In this document: in pieces, positions 1 to 8,787 of the stretch | Numbering within the stretch: position 1 is the first letter of the stretch | Layout: each line of letters opens with the position of its first letter | NCBI GenBank assembly: GCA_020073585.1 | Contig: JAIQEV010000018.1 | Location: 1-63,871, forward strand | DNA length: 63,871 nucleotides | Source: Terriglobia bacterium | GTDB taxonomy: Bacteria > Acidobacteriota > Terriglobia > Acidiferrales > UBA7541 | Direction: 5' to 3' | Translations under genes and position numbers: made by a program | Notes under the pieces: generated by a model | Databases searched by the model: none | What the model was told of the DNA's origin: nothing | Seen by the model: only the letters and a program-made list of their open reading frames with translations

Positions 1-2
1 CG

Positions 3-143
3 GAAAACGATGCGCTGCGGTTTGAAGTGAATCTGTCCGCGGTACAGCGGGCACGTCTCAAGCTCAGCGCGCGGCTGCTCGTGCTCGCGCGCCGCGTTCT
101 TTCGGACCACGGGGAGCTGAAGAGAGCCTGCCAGACATGCTGA
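3..143 (+). CDS. YfiR-family (DUF4154) periplasmic protein, C-terminal end only
   Basis: Only the last 46 codons are in the window; the 5' end lies outside. The open frame contains LRFEVNLSAV and then a basic helix ending LLVLARRVL. This resembles the C-terminus of YfiR/DUF4154 proteins, where a FEVN-x-AA-x-RAGLK-type segment closes the domain. YfiR proteins are periplasmic regulators that restrain a partner signalling enzyme. The stop (141-143) overlaps the start codon of the following kinase at 137, so the two are translationally coupled. YfiR followed by a CHASE8 sensor and a diguanylate cyclase is a familiar c-di-GMP arrangement. The family call rests on a short stretch and is a judgement. 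Confidence 0.6.
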   Translation, partial: ENDALRFEVNLSAVQRARLKLSARLLVLARRVLSDHGELKRACQTC

Positions 144-3100
144 ACCTGCGCAAACTCTCGTTGCGCCGCAGCCTCCTGCTGCACTCGCTGTTCACGGGGG
201 GCCTCGGTGTCGTTTTGGTCTGCGCCGGGTTCCTGGTCTATGACCTCCAACAATATCGCGAGGAGAAAGTAAGCAGCCTGCGGTCCACGGCCGATATGGT
301 GGGGGCCAATTCCGATGCCGCGCTGCTGTTCGATGACCCGGCCGCGGGAGCCCAAGTGCTGAGTGCGCTGCGTACGCAGCCGGAGATCCGGGCCGCCGCC
401 CTGTATCACTCCGACGGCCGGCTGCTGGCCTCCTATCTGCGCAAAGATCTGACGGGAAAACGCACAGTGCCGATGCCGCCGGGGGAGGGCGTCCAGTGGG
501 GCGGTGACAACGTCGCGATCCGGCAGGCCGTGTTCGTCGAAGGGAAGCCCGTCGGCACGCTGTACCTGGAAGCGGAGCATTCCAATCTGCGCGAGGCCGT
601 GATCCTCCACATCTGGACGGCGGCGGTGATGGGCCTGGTCGGTCTGCTGATCGTTTACCCGCTGTCGTCGCGGCTTTCGCGGACGATTTCGAGGCCGATC
701 TACGACCTGGCGTGGATCGCGCGGCTGGTCGCTGCGGGCAAGAACTATGCGCTGCGCTCCCCGGAATTGGGGGGTGAAGAGCTGGGCCAGCTGGGCGCGG
801 ATTTCAATCACATGCTCGATGAGATTGAGCGGCGCGACGCGGCGCTGCGCGAAGCCCGCGACACGCTGGAAGCGCGCGTCGCGGAACGCACGGCGGCGCT
901 GCGGCAGAGCGAAGAGCTTTTCCGGACGCTCAGTGAAGCGGCGCCGGTAGGCATCTTCCGCGCAGATCCAAAGGGCCGTTGTAATTACCTGAACGAGCGT
1001 CTGCTGGAGATGGTTGGTCTGAAGCTGGAAGAGGCTCTCGGTTACGGTTGGCAGAAGTCCATCCATCCCGGCGACCGCGAACGGGTGGGGCGGCACCTGA
1101 GCAGCCTTGTGGGGCAACGAAGAATCGCCCTGGAAAGCCACCGCTACCGGACGCCGGACGGAAGAGAAGGCTGGGCGGAAGGCTACATGAAGGCGCTATC
1201 CGCCGAAGACGGCGCGATCAGCGGATACGTGGGGATCGTGCAGGATGTGACGGAGCGGCGCAAGGCCGAGGAAGAGCTGCGCGAAGCGAAGGAGGCCGCG
1301 GAGGCGGCGAATCGCGCGAAGAGCGATTTTCTGGCGCAGATGAGCCACGAGATTCGCACGCCGATGAACGGCATTCTGGGGATGACGGAGCTGGCGCTGG
1401 GGACGGATCTTTCCGCCGAACAGCGCGAGTACATCAGCATGGTGAAGAGTTCCGCGGACGCACTCCTGGACATCATCAACGACATTCTGGATTTTTCAAA
1501 GATCGAAGCCGGCAAGATCGAACTCGAGCGCATCCCTTTCTCGCTGCACACGTGCATCGAAGAGGCCCTCGAGCCGCTGAGCATCCGCGCGCAGGAGAAG
1601 GGGCTGAATCTCGCCTGGGAAGTGGATGCGGAGATCCCCGATGAACTGGCCGGGGATCCGACGCGCTTGCGCCAGGTGCTGTTGAACCTGGCGGGGAACG
1701 GGGTGAAGTTCACGAAGCGCGGAGAAGTGAGCATCCAGGCGCAACTGGCCGTAAACGACGCGAATGGCGTGGCCGTGAAGTTCACGGTAGCGGATACCGG
1801 CGTGGGCATTCCGCCCGAAAAGCTGGAAAAGATCTTCGAAGCGTTTGCGCAGGCGGATATGTCCACCACGCGGGAGTACGGCGGGACAGGGCTGGGTCTG
1901 TCGATTTCCACGCGGCTGGTGCATCTGATGGGGGGCAAGATTCAGGTCGAGAGCGAGCCGGAGAAGGGCAGCCGGTTTTTCTTTACCGCGCATTTCGGGA
2001 AAACGTGCAACCGGGCGCGGACGGGGTGCTGCATTCCGGAAGGAGCCATCCTCCCCGGAAAACGAGTTCTTGCCGCGGACGATTCCGCGATCAACCGGAG
2101 ATTGCTGGAGCAGTTTTTCAAGCGCTGGGAGATGGACGCGCGCGTCGCGGCGAGCGGCCGGGAGGCGCTGGAACTCTTCCGCCAGGCGGAAGAACAAGGA
2201 GCGCCCTTCGACGCCTGCGTGCTGGATTATCACATGCCGGGAATGGACGGGCTGGAACTGGCCGCGCGCCTTCGGGAAATCGCCCGGAACAAGCCGCCGG
2301 TCCTGCTCTTGCTGGCGTCCTCCAACCTTCCCGGGGAGCGGCGCGAATGCCAGCGGGCCGGGATCCAGCACACGATGCGCAAGCCGATTCGCATGTGCGT
2401 ACTGTGCACGGCATTGAATGGCGCGCTCGGCCGGCGTGCGTCGGAGCAAGATTCGCAAACGGGGAAGAGCCGCGCCACCGCGGGCGGCAGTCTGCGAATC
2501 CTTCTCGCCGAAGACAATCCCGTGAATCGGAAGCTGGCCGTGCGCATCCTGGAGAAATCCGGACATCGCGTTGCGGTGGCGAATGACGGCCAGGAGGCCG
2601 TGGCGCGAACCGCGGCAGAGGAGTTCGACCTGGTGCTGATGGACGTGCAAATGCCGGTGATGGGCGGGTTGGTAGCCACCCAACGCATCCGCGAGCGGGA
2701 ACAGCGCACCGGCTTGCACGTGCCGATCATTGCCATGACCGCGCATGCCCTGAACAAAGACCGAGAGCGGTGCCGGGAGGCAGGAATGGACGGATACACG
2801 ACGAAACCCATCCGGCCGAGTGAGCTGGAGGCGGAAATCAGGCGCGTGTACGAGGCGGCCGGGCCGCGCACAAGCGCGGCGGGGCCTCCAGCCGGCTCCG
2901 TCAATGGAGGTGATCTGCTCAACCGGGTGGATGGCGACCGCGCCCTGGTCGCGGAGCTGTTGGGGATGTTCCGCCAGGACTACCCCAAGCATCTGCAAGC
3001 GCTGCGCGAAGCGCAGGCGCGGGGCGCCACGGAGGAGATCGAGCACGGGGGGCACGCGCTGAAGGGCATGCTCGCGAATCTGGCCGCACCGAAGGCTTGC

Positions 3101-3256
3101 AAGCTTGCCGCGGAGCTCGAACAGATGGGGAAGCGCCGGGAGACCGGCGGAGCCGCGGCGCTGCTTGCCGCCCTGGAGCAGGAGCTGCGCGGGGTGGAGG
3201 CGGCGCTGGTGTCTTTGGCGCAGGGGGTGCAGCTTGAAAATTCTCGTAGCCGATGA
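137..3256 (+). CDS. Hybrid sensor histidine kinase (CHASE8-HAMP-PAS-HisKA-HATPase-REC-REC-HPt)
   Basis: Inner-membrane hybrid kinase of 1039 residues. TM1 is about 12-35. The periplasmic part (about 36-150) looks like a CHASE8 domain. TM2 is about 152-175, then HAMP, PAS (about 257-375) and HisKA with the H-box MSHEIRTPMNG (His404). The ATPase domain holds the GTGLGLSIS glycine box. Two receiver domains follow, with phospho-acceptors Asp697 (LDYHMPG) and Asp836 (LMDVQMP), and a C-terminal HPt domain with His973 in HALKGM. All relay residues are present, so a full phosphorelay is expected. The start overlaps the YfiR-like stop, and the next gene (REC-GGDEF) starts inside this one. The final receiver of the relay could therefore be the downstream cyclase. 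The signal sensed is unknown. Confidence 0.93.
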   Translation: MLNLRKLSLRRSLLLHSLFTGGLGVVLVCAGFLVYDLQQYREEKVSSLRSTADMVGANSDAALLFDDPAAGAQVLSALRTQPEIRAAALYHSDGRLLASYLRKDLTGKRTVPMPPGEGVQWGGDNVAIRQAVFVEGKPVGTLYLEAEHSNLREAVILHIWTAAVMGLVGLLIVYPLSSRLSRTISRPIYDLAWIARLVAAGKNYALRSPELGGEELGQLGADFNHMLDEIERRDAALREARDTLEARVAERTAALRQSEELFRTLSEAAPVGIFRADPKGRCNYLNERLLEMVGLKLEEALGYGWQKSIHPGDRERVGRHLSSLVGQRRIALESHRYRTPDGREGWAEGYMKALSAEDGAISGYVGIVQDVTERRKAEEELREAKEAAEAANRAKSDFLAQMSHEIRTPMNGILGMTELALGTDLSAEQREYISMVKSSADALLDIINDILDFSKIEAGKIELERIPFSLHTCIEEALEPLSIRAQEKGLNLAWEVDAEIPDELAGDPTRLRQVLLNLAGNGVKFTKRGEVSIQAQLAVNDANGVAVKFTVADTGVGIPPEKLEKIFEAFAQADMSTTREYGGTGLGLSISTRLVHLMGGKIQVESEPEKGSRFFFTAHFGKTCNRARTGCCIPEGAILPGKRVLAADDSAINRRLLEQFFKRWEMDARVAASGREALELFRQAEEQGAPFDACVLDYHMPGMDGLELAARLREIARNKPPVLLLLASSNLPGERRECQRAGIQHTMRKPIRMCVLCTALNGALGRRASEQDSQTGKSRATAGGSLRILLAEDNPVNRKLAVRILEKSGHRVAVANDGQEAVARTAAEEFDLVLMDVQMPVMGGLVATQRIREREQRTGLHVPIIAMTAHALNKDRERCREAGMDGYTTKPIRPSELEAEIRRVYEAAGPRTSAAGPPAGSVNGGDLLNRVDGDRALVAELLGMFRQDYPKHLQALREAQARGATEEIEHGGHALKGMLANLAAPKACKLAAELEQMGKRRETGGAAALLAALEQELRGVEAALVSLAQGVQLENSRSR

Positions 3257-4199
3257 CGACATGATCTCCCGGCGCATGATGGAATCCGTGCTGACCGCGG
3301 AGGGATACGAAGTGCTGACCGCGGTGGATGGCGAAGGAGCGGTGGCCCTTTTGTGCGCCGATGGCGGGCCGCGGCTGGCGCTGCTGGACTGGATGATGCC
3401 CGGCAAGGACGGGCCGAGCGTGTGCCGCGAAGTGCGCCACACGCGCGAACAGCCTTACGTGTACATGGTGCTGCTGACCACGCGCGACGCCAAAGCCGAC
3501 GTCATCGCCGGTCTGGAGGCCGGCGCGGACGACTATCTGACCAAGCCGGTCTATCCCGCGGAGCTGCGCGTGCGGCTGCGCTGCGGAAGACGCATCCTGC
3601 AGCTGGAAGACCGGCTCATCGAAGCCCGCGAGGAGATGCGCCACAAGGCCACGCACGACGCGCTAACTTCGCTCTTGAACCGCGGCTTCATCCTGGAACT
3701 GCTGCAGCGGGAAGTGGATCGCTCCCGCCGCGAACCTACCAGCATCGCCCTGCTGCTCGGCGATCTGGATCATTTCAAGAAGATCAACGACGAGCACGGG
3801 CATCCCGTGGGCGACGAAGTGCTGCGGGAGACGGCGCGGCGCTTGGCCACCGTGGTGCGCCCCTATGATGCCGTGGGACGCTACGGCGGCGAGGAGTTCC
3901 TGGTGGTGCTGGCGGGATGCGACGCGGAGCAGGGCCAGAAGCGCGCGGAGCAGATCCGCGCGGCTATCGCCGGCCAGCCGGTGGCCACCGAAGGGGGCCC
4001 CGTCCCGGTGACCATGAGCATCGGCGTCGTGGCCAGCAGCGATTGGGAGAGTGCCGACGTCGAGCGCCTGCTGCAGGAAGTGGACAAGGCGCTGTACCAG
4101 GCCAAGGCCGCGGGCCGCAATGCGGTCGTCCTCGGCAAGCCCGACAGGCCCCGCACTCCCGCCAAGCACCCCGCCGACTCCTCGGTTTTGTGGCATTGA
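3234..4199 (+). CDS. Response-regulator diguanylate cyclase (REC-GGDEF)
   Basis: Cytoplasmic PleD-like enzyme of about 321 residues that should make c-di-GMP when phosphorylated. The REC domain begins KILVADDD and carries Asp52 (LDWMMPG). The GGDEF domain has the active-site motif GGEEF at 218-222. An RPYD inhibitory I-site lies five residues before it, so product feedback is likely. I chose the TTG at 3234 because it puts the receiver domain at the N-terminus and follows a G-rich ribosome site; the frame stays open further upstream, but that part has no domain character. The gene overlaps the hybrid kinase by 23 bases, which argues that the kinase HPt domain is its phosphodonor. Confidence 0.9.
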   Translation: MKILVADDDMISRRMMESVLTAEGYEVLTAVDGEGAVALLCADGGPRLALLDWMMPGKDGPSVCREVRHTREQPYVYMVLLTTRDAKADVIAGLEAGADDYLTKPVYPAELRVRLRCGRRILQLEDRLIEAREEMRHKATHDALTSLLNRGFILELLQREVDRSRREPTSIALLLGDLDHFKKINDEHGHPVGDEVLRETARRLATVVRPYDAVGRYGGEEFLVVLAGCDAEQGQKRAEQIRAAIAGQPVATEGGPVPVTMSIGVVASSDWESADVERLLQEVDKALYQAKAAGRNAVVLGKPDRPRTPAKHPADSSVLWH

Positions 4200-4238
4200 C
4201 CAACAGGGGCCGGTCTGCCGCAGCCGCGGCGCGCAGGC

Positions 4239-4694
4239 TCAGGCGTTCTTCGATTTCTGGCGCATCTGTTCCATCAACTGGCGCATGGCGGCGCTCGATC
4301 CGGGCGCCTTTTTCTCGCGCCAGGCTTCCAGGCGCTTGCAGGCTTCTTCCAGGTTGGCGAAGACCGTGGGGTTCTTGAAGGCCGCGCGCCAGGGCGGCAC
4401 GATGTTGCGGATGCGGTCCCACACCACCCAGATCTCCCCGTTGCTTTCGAAAAAGAGGTCGTCGTTGATCAGCCCGCGGTTGACGATGCTGGCCACCATG
4501 TCCCAGTAGCTGATGACCATGCGCACGTAGGCGTTCTCCGCGCTGCCCTGGGGATATTTCTGCATCATCTCTTCCGCCGAGGCGGGATGGAAATTTTCGA
4601 GGAACCAGGTGCGCGCCTCGCGCAGCTTGGGCTCGCGCCGCAGCTCGTAGAGCCGCAGCATCAGGTTCACTTCATCGTAGGTGACGGTAGCCAT
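4239..4694 (-). CDS. Conserved hypothetical protein (DUF4760-like)
   Basis: A soluble protein of 151 residues with no signal peptide, rich in charged helices and tryptophan (WDMVASIVNRGL, WVVWDRIRNIVPPW). The pattern resembles DUF4760 proteins, which have no known function; I am not certain of the family. The second ATG (4694) is preferred because GGAGG lies six bases before it, while the ATG at 4700 directly abuts that Shine-Dalgarno. It is convergent with the cyclase gene and lies 27 bases downstream of the MscS gene on the same strand, so the two may be co-transcribed. Confidence 0.7.
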   Translation of the reverse strand: MATVTYDEVNLMLRLYELRREPKLREARTWFLENFHPASAEEMMQKYPQGSAENAYVRMVISYWDMVASIVNRGLINDDLFFESNGEIWVVWDRIRNIVPPWRAAFKNPTVFANLEEACKRLEAWREKKAPGSSAAMRQLMEQMRQKSKNA

Positions 4695-4721
4695 GGGCAT
4701 CCTCCGGGTCGCGGTGTGGGT

Positions 4722-5609
4722 TCAATCCGGCGTGGGGGCGGAAGGCGCAGCGCCCTCGGGCTGGGTGCGCGCGGGCGTGCTCCACTCCACGCGCTGCACG
4801 TCGGCCAGGGGTATCGCCTGCCGCTGAAATTCGAGCTGGATTCTGCGGCGCAGTTCGCAGGCCACTTCGTCCTGCCGAGTGGGCGCGGTGCGCACCAGCA
4901 GGCGCACGGTGCAGCCTCTGCGGTCGAAGGACTGCACGCCGAGAACGCGCGGCCCGTCCACCAGCACCGGGGCCCACGCGGCATCGGCGCGCAGCCCGGC
5001 GGCGGCGCTTTCGAACGCCGCGAGAACTTTTTCCTGGGGGAATTGCGCGGAGAGCGTCACGTCCACGAAGGCCTGCGACCAGTCGCGGCTCAGGTTGCTG
5101 ACCACGCGGATCTCGCCGTTGGCGATGGTCACCACGCCCCCGGCGGGGTCGCGCAGCACGGTGCGGCGCAGCGTGAGGTACTCGACACGGCCGACGGTGG
5201 CGCCGAACTGGATGGTGTCCCCGACCACGTACTGGTCTTCGAGCACGATGTAGAAACCGCTGATGAGGTCGCGCACCACGTTTTGCGCACCGAAGCCCAG
5301 CGCCAGGCTGGCCAGGCCGGCCAGCGCCGCCACCGGCGTGACGTTGATGCCGAATTCCGGCAGCGCCGTCAGGATGGCGATGCCCCAGACGGTCTTGCTG
5401 CCCGCGCTGTAGAGCACGCTGGCCAGGGTGCGCGTCTGCTGCTCGCGGATCTGCGCTACGCGCGTCGGCGCCGCGGCGGGCTTGATGAGCAGGTTGGTCA
5501 TTACCCGCAGCAGGCGGTTGAGGATCAGCGCGAAGAGGAAGATGCCCGCGAGGTGCAGGGCATTTGCCACGGTGAATTCCAGCCAATGGATGTGGAAACT
5601 GGACATCAT
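4722..5609 (-). CDS. MscS-family mechanosensitive ion channel
   Basis: Small-conductance channel that opens on osmotic downshock and sits in the inner membrane. It has 295 residues. An N-terminal TM (about 12-32) and a middle TM (about 72-92) precede the pore helix, recognised by the Ala/Gly-rich stretch AALAGLASLALGFGAQN. The conserved DLISGFYIVLEDQYVVGD region of the MscS beta-domain follows, then a C-terminal alpha/beta cage domain. Length matches compact MscS proteins. The neighbours give no functional link. Either of two adjacent ATG codons could be the start. Confidence 0.93.
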   Translation of the reverse strand: MMSSFHIHWLEFTVANALHLAGIFLFALILNRLLRVMTNLLIKPAAAPTRVAQIREQQTRTLASVLYSAGSKTVWGIAILTALPEFGINVTPVAALAGLASLALGFGAQNVVRDLISGFYIVLEDQYVVGDTIQFGATVGRVEYLTLRRTVLRDPAGGVVTIANGEIRVVSNLSRDWSQAFVDVTLSAQFPQEKVLAAFESAAAGLRADAAWAPVLVDGPRVLGVQSFDRRGCTVRLLVRTAPTRQDEVACELRRRIQLEFQRQAIPLADVQRVEWSTPARTQPEGAAPSAPTPD

Positions 5610-5692
5610 GGTTGCAAGGAGGGAGAGTATAGCATTGGAATGAACCGGGCGGGCGCGGAGCGCGCCACGGCCCCGGTCCGGAGGAGGTTGGC

Positions 5693-6034
5693 ATGACGGA
5701 TTCCCGGCGGCAGTTCGTTTTGGCCCTGGCGGGACTCGCGGGTTCCGCGCTGGCCGGCCCGCGCCTCCTCCGGGCGCAGAATCCCGGCCTGGACCCGAAG
5801 GATCAGGAAGCCGAGCCTCCGGCCATTTCCCCGCGCGATGCCGCCAAAGCGGCGCTGAAAGAGGAGCAGAAGGAGATCAAGAAAAAAGTAAATCGTCTTT
5901 ACGAGCTCGCCGCGGAGCTCAAGGCCGAAGTGGAAAAAACCGATTCCACCGCGGTGCTCTCCCTGAAGCTGCTGAAGAAAACCGAAGAGATCGAAAAGCT
6001 GGCCCGGCAGATCCGCAACCGCGCCAAGGGCTGA
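5693..6034 (+). CDS. Small exported protein with twin-arginine-like signal
   Basis: 113 residues. The N-terminus has SRRQFVLALAG and a hydrophobic Ala/Gly stretch ending in RAQ, which looks like a Tat or Sec export signal. The mature part is short, lysine- and glutamate-rich and strongly helical (KKKVNRLYELAAELKAE, KLLKKTEEIEKLARQI), so a coiled coil is likely. GGAGG stands at the right distance before the ATG. I do not recognise a named family. Similar short exported coiled-coil proteins are frequent in acidobacteria, but no function can be given. Confidence 0.75.
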   Translation: MTDSRRQFVLALAGLAGSALAGPRLLRAQNPGLDPKDQEAEPPAISPRDAAKAALKEEQKEIKKKVNRLYELAAELKAEVEKTDSTAVLSLKLLKKTEEIEKLARQIRNRAKG

Positions 6035-6138
6035 GGCCGCGCGAAGCAGGGAGCCGGGCGGCCGCTTTGTGCTCCGGGCCTGCGCCCGGCCCCGGCACGC
6101 TCCGTGCACACGCTCTGGCGCGCCGCTTTCGATCAGGT

Positions 6139-6144
6139 TACAAT
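6139..6144 (+). promoter_or_regulatory. Possible -10 element for the tRNA-Arg gene
   Basis: TACAAT lies 32 bases before the tRNA 5' end, a plausible position for a -10 hexamer. No good -35 hexamer is seen about 17 bases further upstream. Confidence 0.3.
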
Positions 6145-6176
6145 AATTAAGCGTGGTGCCATTCGCCACGCGCTGC

Positions 6177-6253
6177 GCGCCTGTAGCTCAGATGGATAGA
6201 GCGCTGGTCTCCGGAACCAGAGGTCGGAGGTTCGAACCCTCTCAGGCGCGCCA
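6177..6253 (+). tRNA. tRNA-Arg (anticodon CCG)
   Basis: A complete 77-base cloverleaf can be drawn. The acceptor stem is GCGCCTG paired with CAGGCGC, the D-arm contains TAGCTCAGATGGATAGAGC, the anticodon loop CTCCGGA gives CCG, the T-arm contains GGTTCGAACC, the discriminator is G, and CCA is encoded. CCG reads the arginine codon CGG. The 3' end is followed directly by an integrase remnant, so this tRNA has probably served as an attachment site. Confidence 0.96.
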
Positions 6254-6258
6254 CTTTC

Positions 6259-6441
6259 TTATTGCTTCCACGCCACTTCTTCTTTTCCTTTTTCCACGCC
6301 GGGTGACCACTGGGGTCCGTTAGGGTCCAAAACCACTTTAGCCAGCCGCTCCTCAGTCCGAATTTTAGAATCTGCAATGGCGTGCGTATGGACTTGCAAC
6401 GTCGTCTGCATGTCCGCATGGCCGAGAATCGCCTGCAATGT
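6259..6441 (-). pseudogene. Tyrosine-recombinase (phage-type integrase) C-terminal remnant
   Basis: The minus-strand frame gives 60 residues up to a stop whose complement is only five bases from the tRNA 3' end. It contains LGHADMQTTLQVHTHA. In intact tyrosine recombinases this position reads LGH-x-x-x-x-T-x-x-x-Y-T-H, where Tyr is the catalytic nucleophile. Here the Tyr position is His (VHTH). The frame is closed on its 5' side by an in-frame stop, so everything N-terminal is missing. A tail rich in Lys and Glu follows, as in many integrases. Truncation, the lost Tyr and the position at a tRNA 3' end all point to the scar of an old integrative element. It is not a functional gene. Confidence 0.8.
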
Positions 6442-6476
6442 TCAATGTCAACTGCGCCGATCGCGGCGGCCGTCTT

Positions 6477-8738
6477 CTAGTCCTTCGCGCCGATCACGGC
6501 CTGGCCGAGCGCTAGCCCGCCGTCGTTGGGCGGGACAATTCTGTGCGTCAGCACTTCGAAACCGGCCTGCAGCAGGCGAGCCTTCGTTAACTGCAGGAGG
6601 AGCACATTTTGAAAGACTCCTCCGGTGAGAGCGGCACGCTGAAGTCCGGTTTCTCTGCGCAAGCGCTTGCAGACGCTTACGGCGCAATCCGCGACGCCGG
6701 CGTGAAACCGCGCGGAGATCACGGCCGGCGGAATCCCGCCCTGCAGTTCACGGACGATGGACCGGAGAACCGGGGTTGAGTCCATCACGATCTCACTGCC
6801 CTCGGAAAGAGCGAACGGGTAGCCCTCCACGGGCTGTGATTCCGCGCGCATCTCGAGTTCGATGGCGGCCTGTGCTTCGTAGGATGCGAGGTGGCAGATT
6901 CCCAGCAGCGAGGCCACGGCGTCAAAGAGGCGGCCCATGCTGCTGGCCGGCACGCAGTGAAATCCCGTCTCCATCTGCCGCTGCAGCACTGTGAGTTCTT
7001 GCGCGGAAGCGGCGGCCACGCAAGGCAGGTCCGGGAGCCAGGGGATTCCGGCCGCGTGCAGATGCGTGAGAGCGATGCGGTATGGACGCTTCACGGCGGC
7101 GTCGCCTCCCGGCAGCGGCACATAGTTCAGGCGGGCGGCGCGGCGAAAGGAGGAATAGTCCGCGAGGAGAATCTCGCCGCCCCAGATCGCGCCGTCGGTT
7201 CCGTAGCCGGTGCCGTCGAAAGAAACTCCGATGACCGGTTGCGAACCTTCCAGGCCGTGCTCGGCCATCAGGGAGGCGACGTGGGCGTGATGATGCTGCA
7301 CCTGCAGGAGCGGAATCCCGTTCTCTTGCGAAAACTTCGTGGCCCAGCGCGTGGACAAGTATCCGGGATGGAGGTCGCAAATCACGCGCTGCGGCGTGCA
7401 GCGAAAGATGGACTGCAAATGGGCAAGACTGCGCTCGAAGGCTTGTTGTGTTTCCAGGTTTTCCATGTCGCCGATGTGCGGGCTCAGGTAGGCGTAGCGG
7501 CCTTTTGTCAGGCAGAACGTGGATTTCAACTCCCCACCGACAGCCAGCACGGTCTCCGCGCTCCGGGGAAGCCGCACCGGCAGCGGGGCATAGCCGCGCG
7601 CCCGCCGCAGCGGAAGCTCGCGTCCTTCGTGGATGCGCGTGACGGAGTCGTCGCAGACCACGTGAATTTCGCGGTTGTGCAGAAGGAAGAGATCGGCGAG
7701 CGGGGAGAGCCGCTGGATAGCTTCCTCGTTGACTCTGCAGATCGGTTCATCGCTCAGGTTGCCGGAAGTCATAATCAGGGGCCGGTCCGTGAGCAGGAGA
7801 TGATGGAGCGGAGAGTAAGGCAGCAGGAACCCCAGAAGAGCAGTGCCGGGAGCCACCAGCGGGGATAAAGAGGTGCCTTCCTTTCGCCGCAGGAGGAGGA
7901 TGGGCCGCTCGCGGCTGGTTAAGAGGGCCGCTTCCTCTTCGCTGACTTCCGCGAATTGCCTGACCTGCTCCAGGTTGCGCGCCATGACCGCGAAGGGCTT
8001 GTCACCGCGGCCCTTGCGGGAACGCAATTCCTGGACGGCGTCCGAATTTGTCGCATCACAGGCCAGGTGAAACCCGCCGATGCCCTTGATGGCGACGATG
8101 CGCCCGGCGGCCAGGGCCTGGCGACCGGCCTCCAGTGCGGCTGACCCAGACTGGTTTCCGGGATGTAGCCACACCTGCGGGCCGCAGGCGGGACAGGCGT
8201 TGGGCTGGGCATGATAGCGGCGATTGCGCGGGTCGCGATATTCCGCGGCGCAGGCCGGGCACATCGCAAAGGCAGCCATGGTGGTGAGAGGGCGGTCATA
8301 CGGGATGTCCCGGATTATCGTGAAGCGGGGACCACAGTTGGTGCAATTGATGAAGGGATAGAGATAGCGCCGGTCAGCGGGGTCGAACAACTCCTGTAAA
8401 CAATCCGGACAGGTGGCCACGTCGGGGGAAACGGGAGTGCTCGGCCCCGTCTGCGCCGCGCTCTCGTGAATCTCGAAAGAAGAGTCGCCTTGGGGTGCGA
8501 CGGATTGGACCAGCACGGAATCGATGTGGGCCAGCGGTGGGAGTTGCGACTGCAGATCGGCGTGAAACTGTTCCAGAGCGTCAGGTTGGCCTTCGACCTC
8601 GATGTGGACCCCGTCTGAGCGATTGGCCACAAAGCCGCGCAACCCGTGGCGGGACGCGAGGGTGTAGACAAAAGGCCGGAATCCGACTCCCTGCACGACC
8701 CCCTGCACCTGCAGCCGCCAGCGCGCAATGCCGTTCAT
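6477..8738 (-). CDS. hypF: Carbamoyltransferase HypF, [NiFe]-hydrogenase maturation
   Basis: HypF makes the cyanide ligands of the NiFe site from carbamoyl phosphate and passes the carbamoyl group to HypE. The 753-residue product has the family order: an acylphosphatase domain (QGVVQGVGFRPF near the start), two zinc-finger pairs (CPDC with CTNC; CPAC with CPAC), a YrdC-like domain (about 190-370), and a Kae1-like domain (GVSFDGTGYGTDG) carrying the HHAHVAS metal-binding motif. I place the start at 8738, where the acylphosphatase domain begins. The in-frame extension to 8834 has no domain character. No hydrogenase or other hyp genes are nearby, so it is an orphan here. It sits beside the integrase scar at the tRNA. 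Confidence 0.95.
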   Translation of the reverse strand: MNGIARWRLQVQGVVQGVGFRPFVYTLASRHGLRGFVANRSDGVHIEVEGQPDALEQFHADLQSQLPPLAHIDSVLVQSVAPQGDSSFEIHESAAQTGPSTPVSPDVATCPDCLQELFDPADRRYLYPFINCTNCGPRFTIIRDIPYDRPLTTMAAFAMCPACAAEYRDPRNRRYHAQPNACPACGPQVWLHPGNQSGSAALEAGRQALAAGRIVAIKGIGGFHLACDATNSDAVQELRSRKGRGDKPFAVMARNLEQVRQFAEVSEEEAALLTSRERPILLLRRKEGTSLSPLVAPGTALLGFLLPYSPLHHLLLTDRPLIMTSGNLSDEPICRVNEEAIQRLSPLADLFLLHNREIHVVCDDSVTRIHEGRELPLRRARGYAPLPVRLPRSAETVLAVGGELKSTFCLTKGRYAYLSPHIGDMENLETQQAFERSLAHLQSIFRCTPQRVICDLHPGYLSTRWATKFSQENGIPLLQVQHHHAHVASLMAEHGLEGSQPVIGVSFDGTGYGTDGAIWGGEILLADYSSFRRAARLNYVPLPGGDAAVKRPYRIALTHLHAAGIPWLPDLPCVAAASAQELTVLQRQMETGFHCVPASSMGRLFDAVASLLGICHLASYEAQAAIELEMRAESQPVEGYPFALSEGSEIVMDSTPVLRSIVRELQGGIPPAVISARFHAGVADCAVSVCKRLRRETGLQRAALTGGVFQNVLLLQLTKARLLQAGFEVLTHRIVPPNDGGLALGQAVIGAKD

Positions 8739-8768
8739 GGATGCGGGGCCATGGGAGGGGTGGCTTTG

Positions 8769-8787
8769 AATCGCAAAAATAGCGATT
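8769..8787. promoter_or_regulatory. Inverted repeat upstream of hypF
   Basis: AATCGC and GCGATT are separated by seven A/T-rich bases, about 30 bases upstream of the hypF start. It could be an operator or part of the 5' leader. The rest of the 288-base gap (8739-9026) shows nothing else I can name. Confidence 0.25.
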
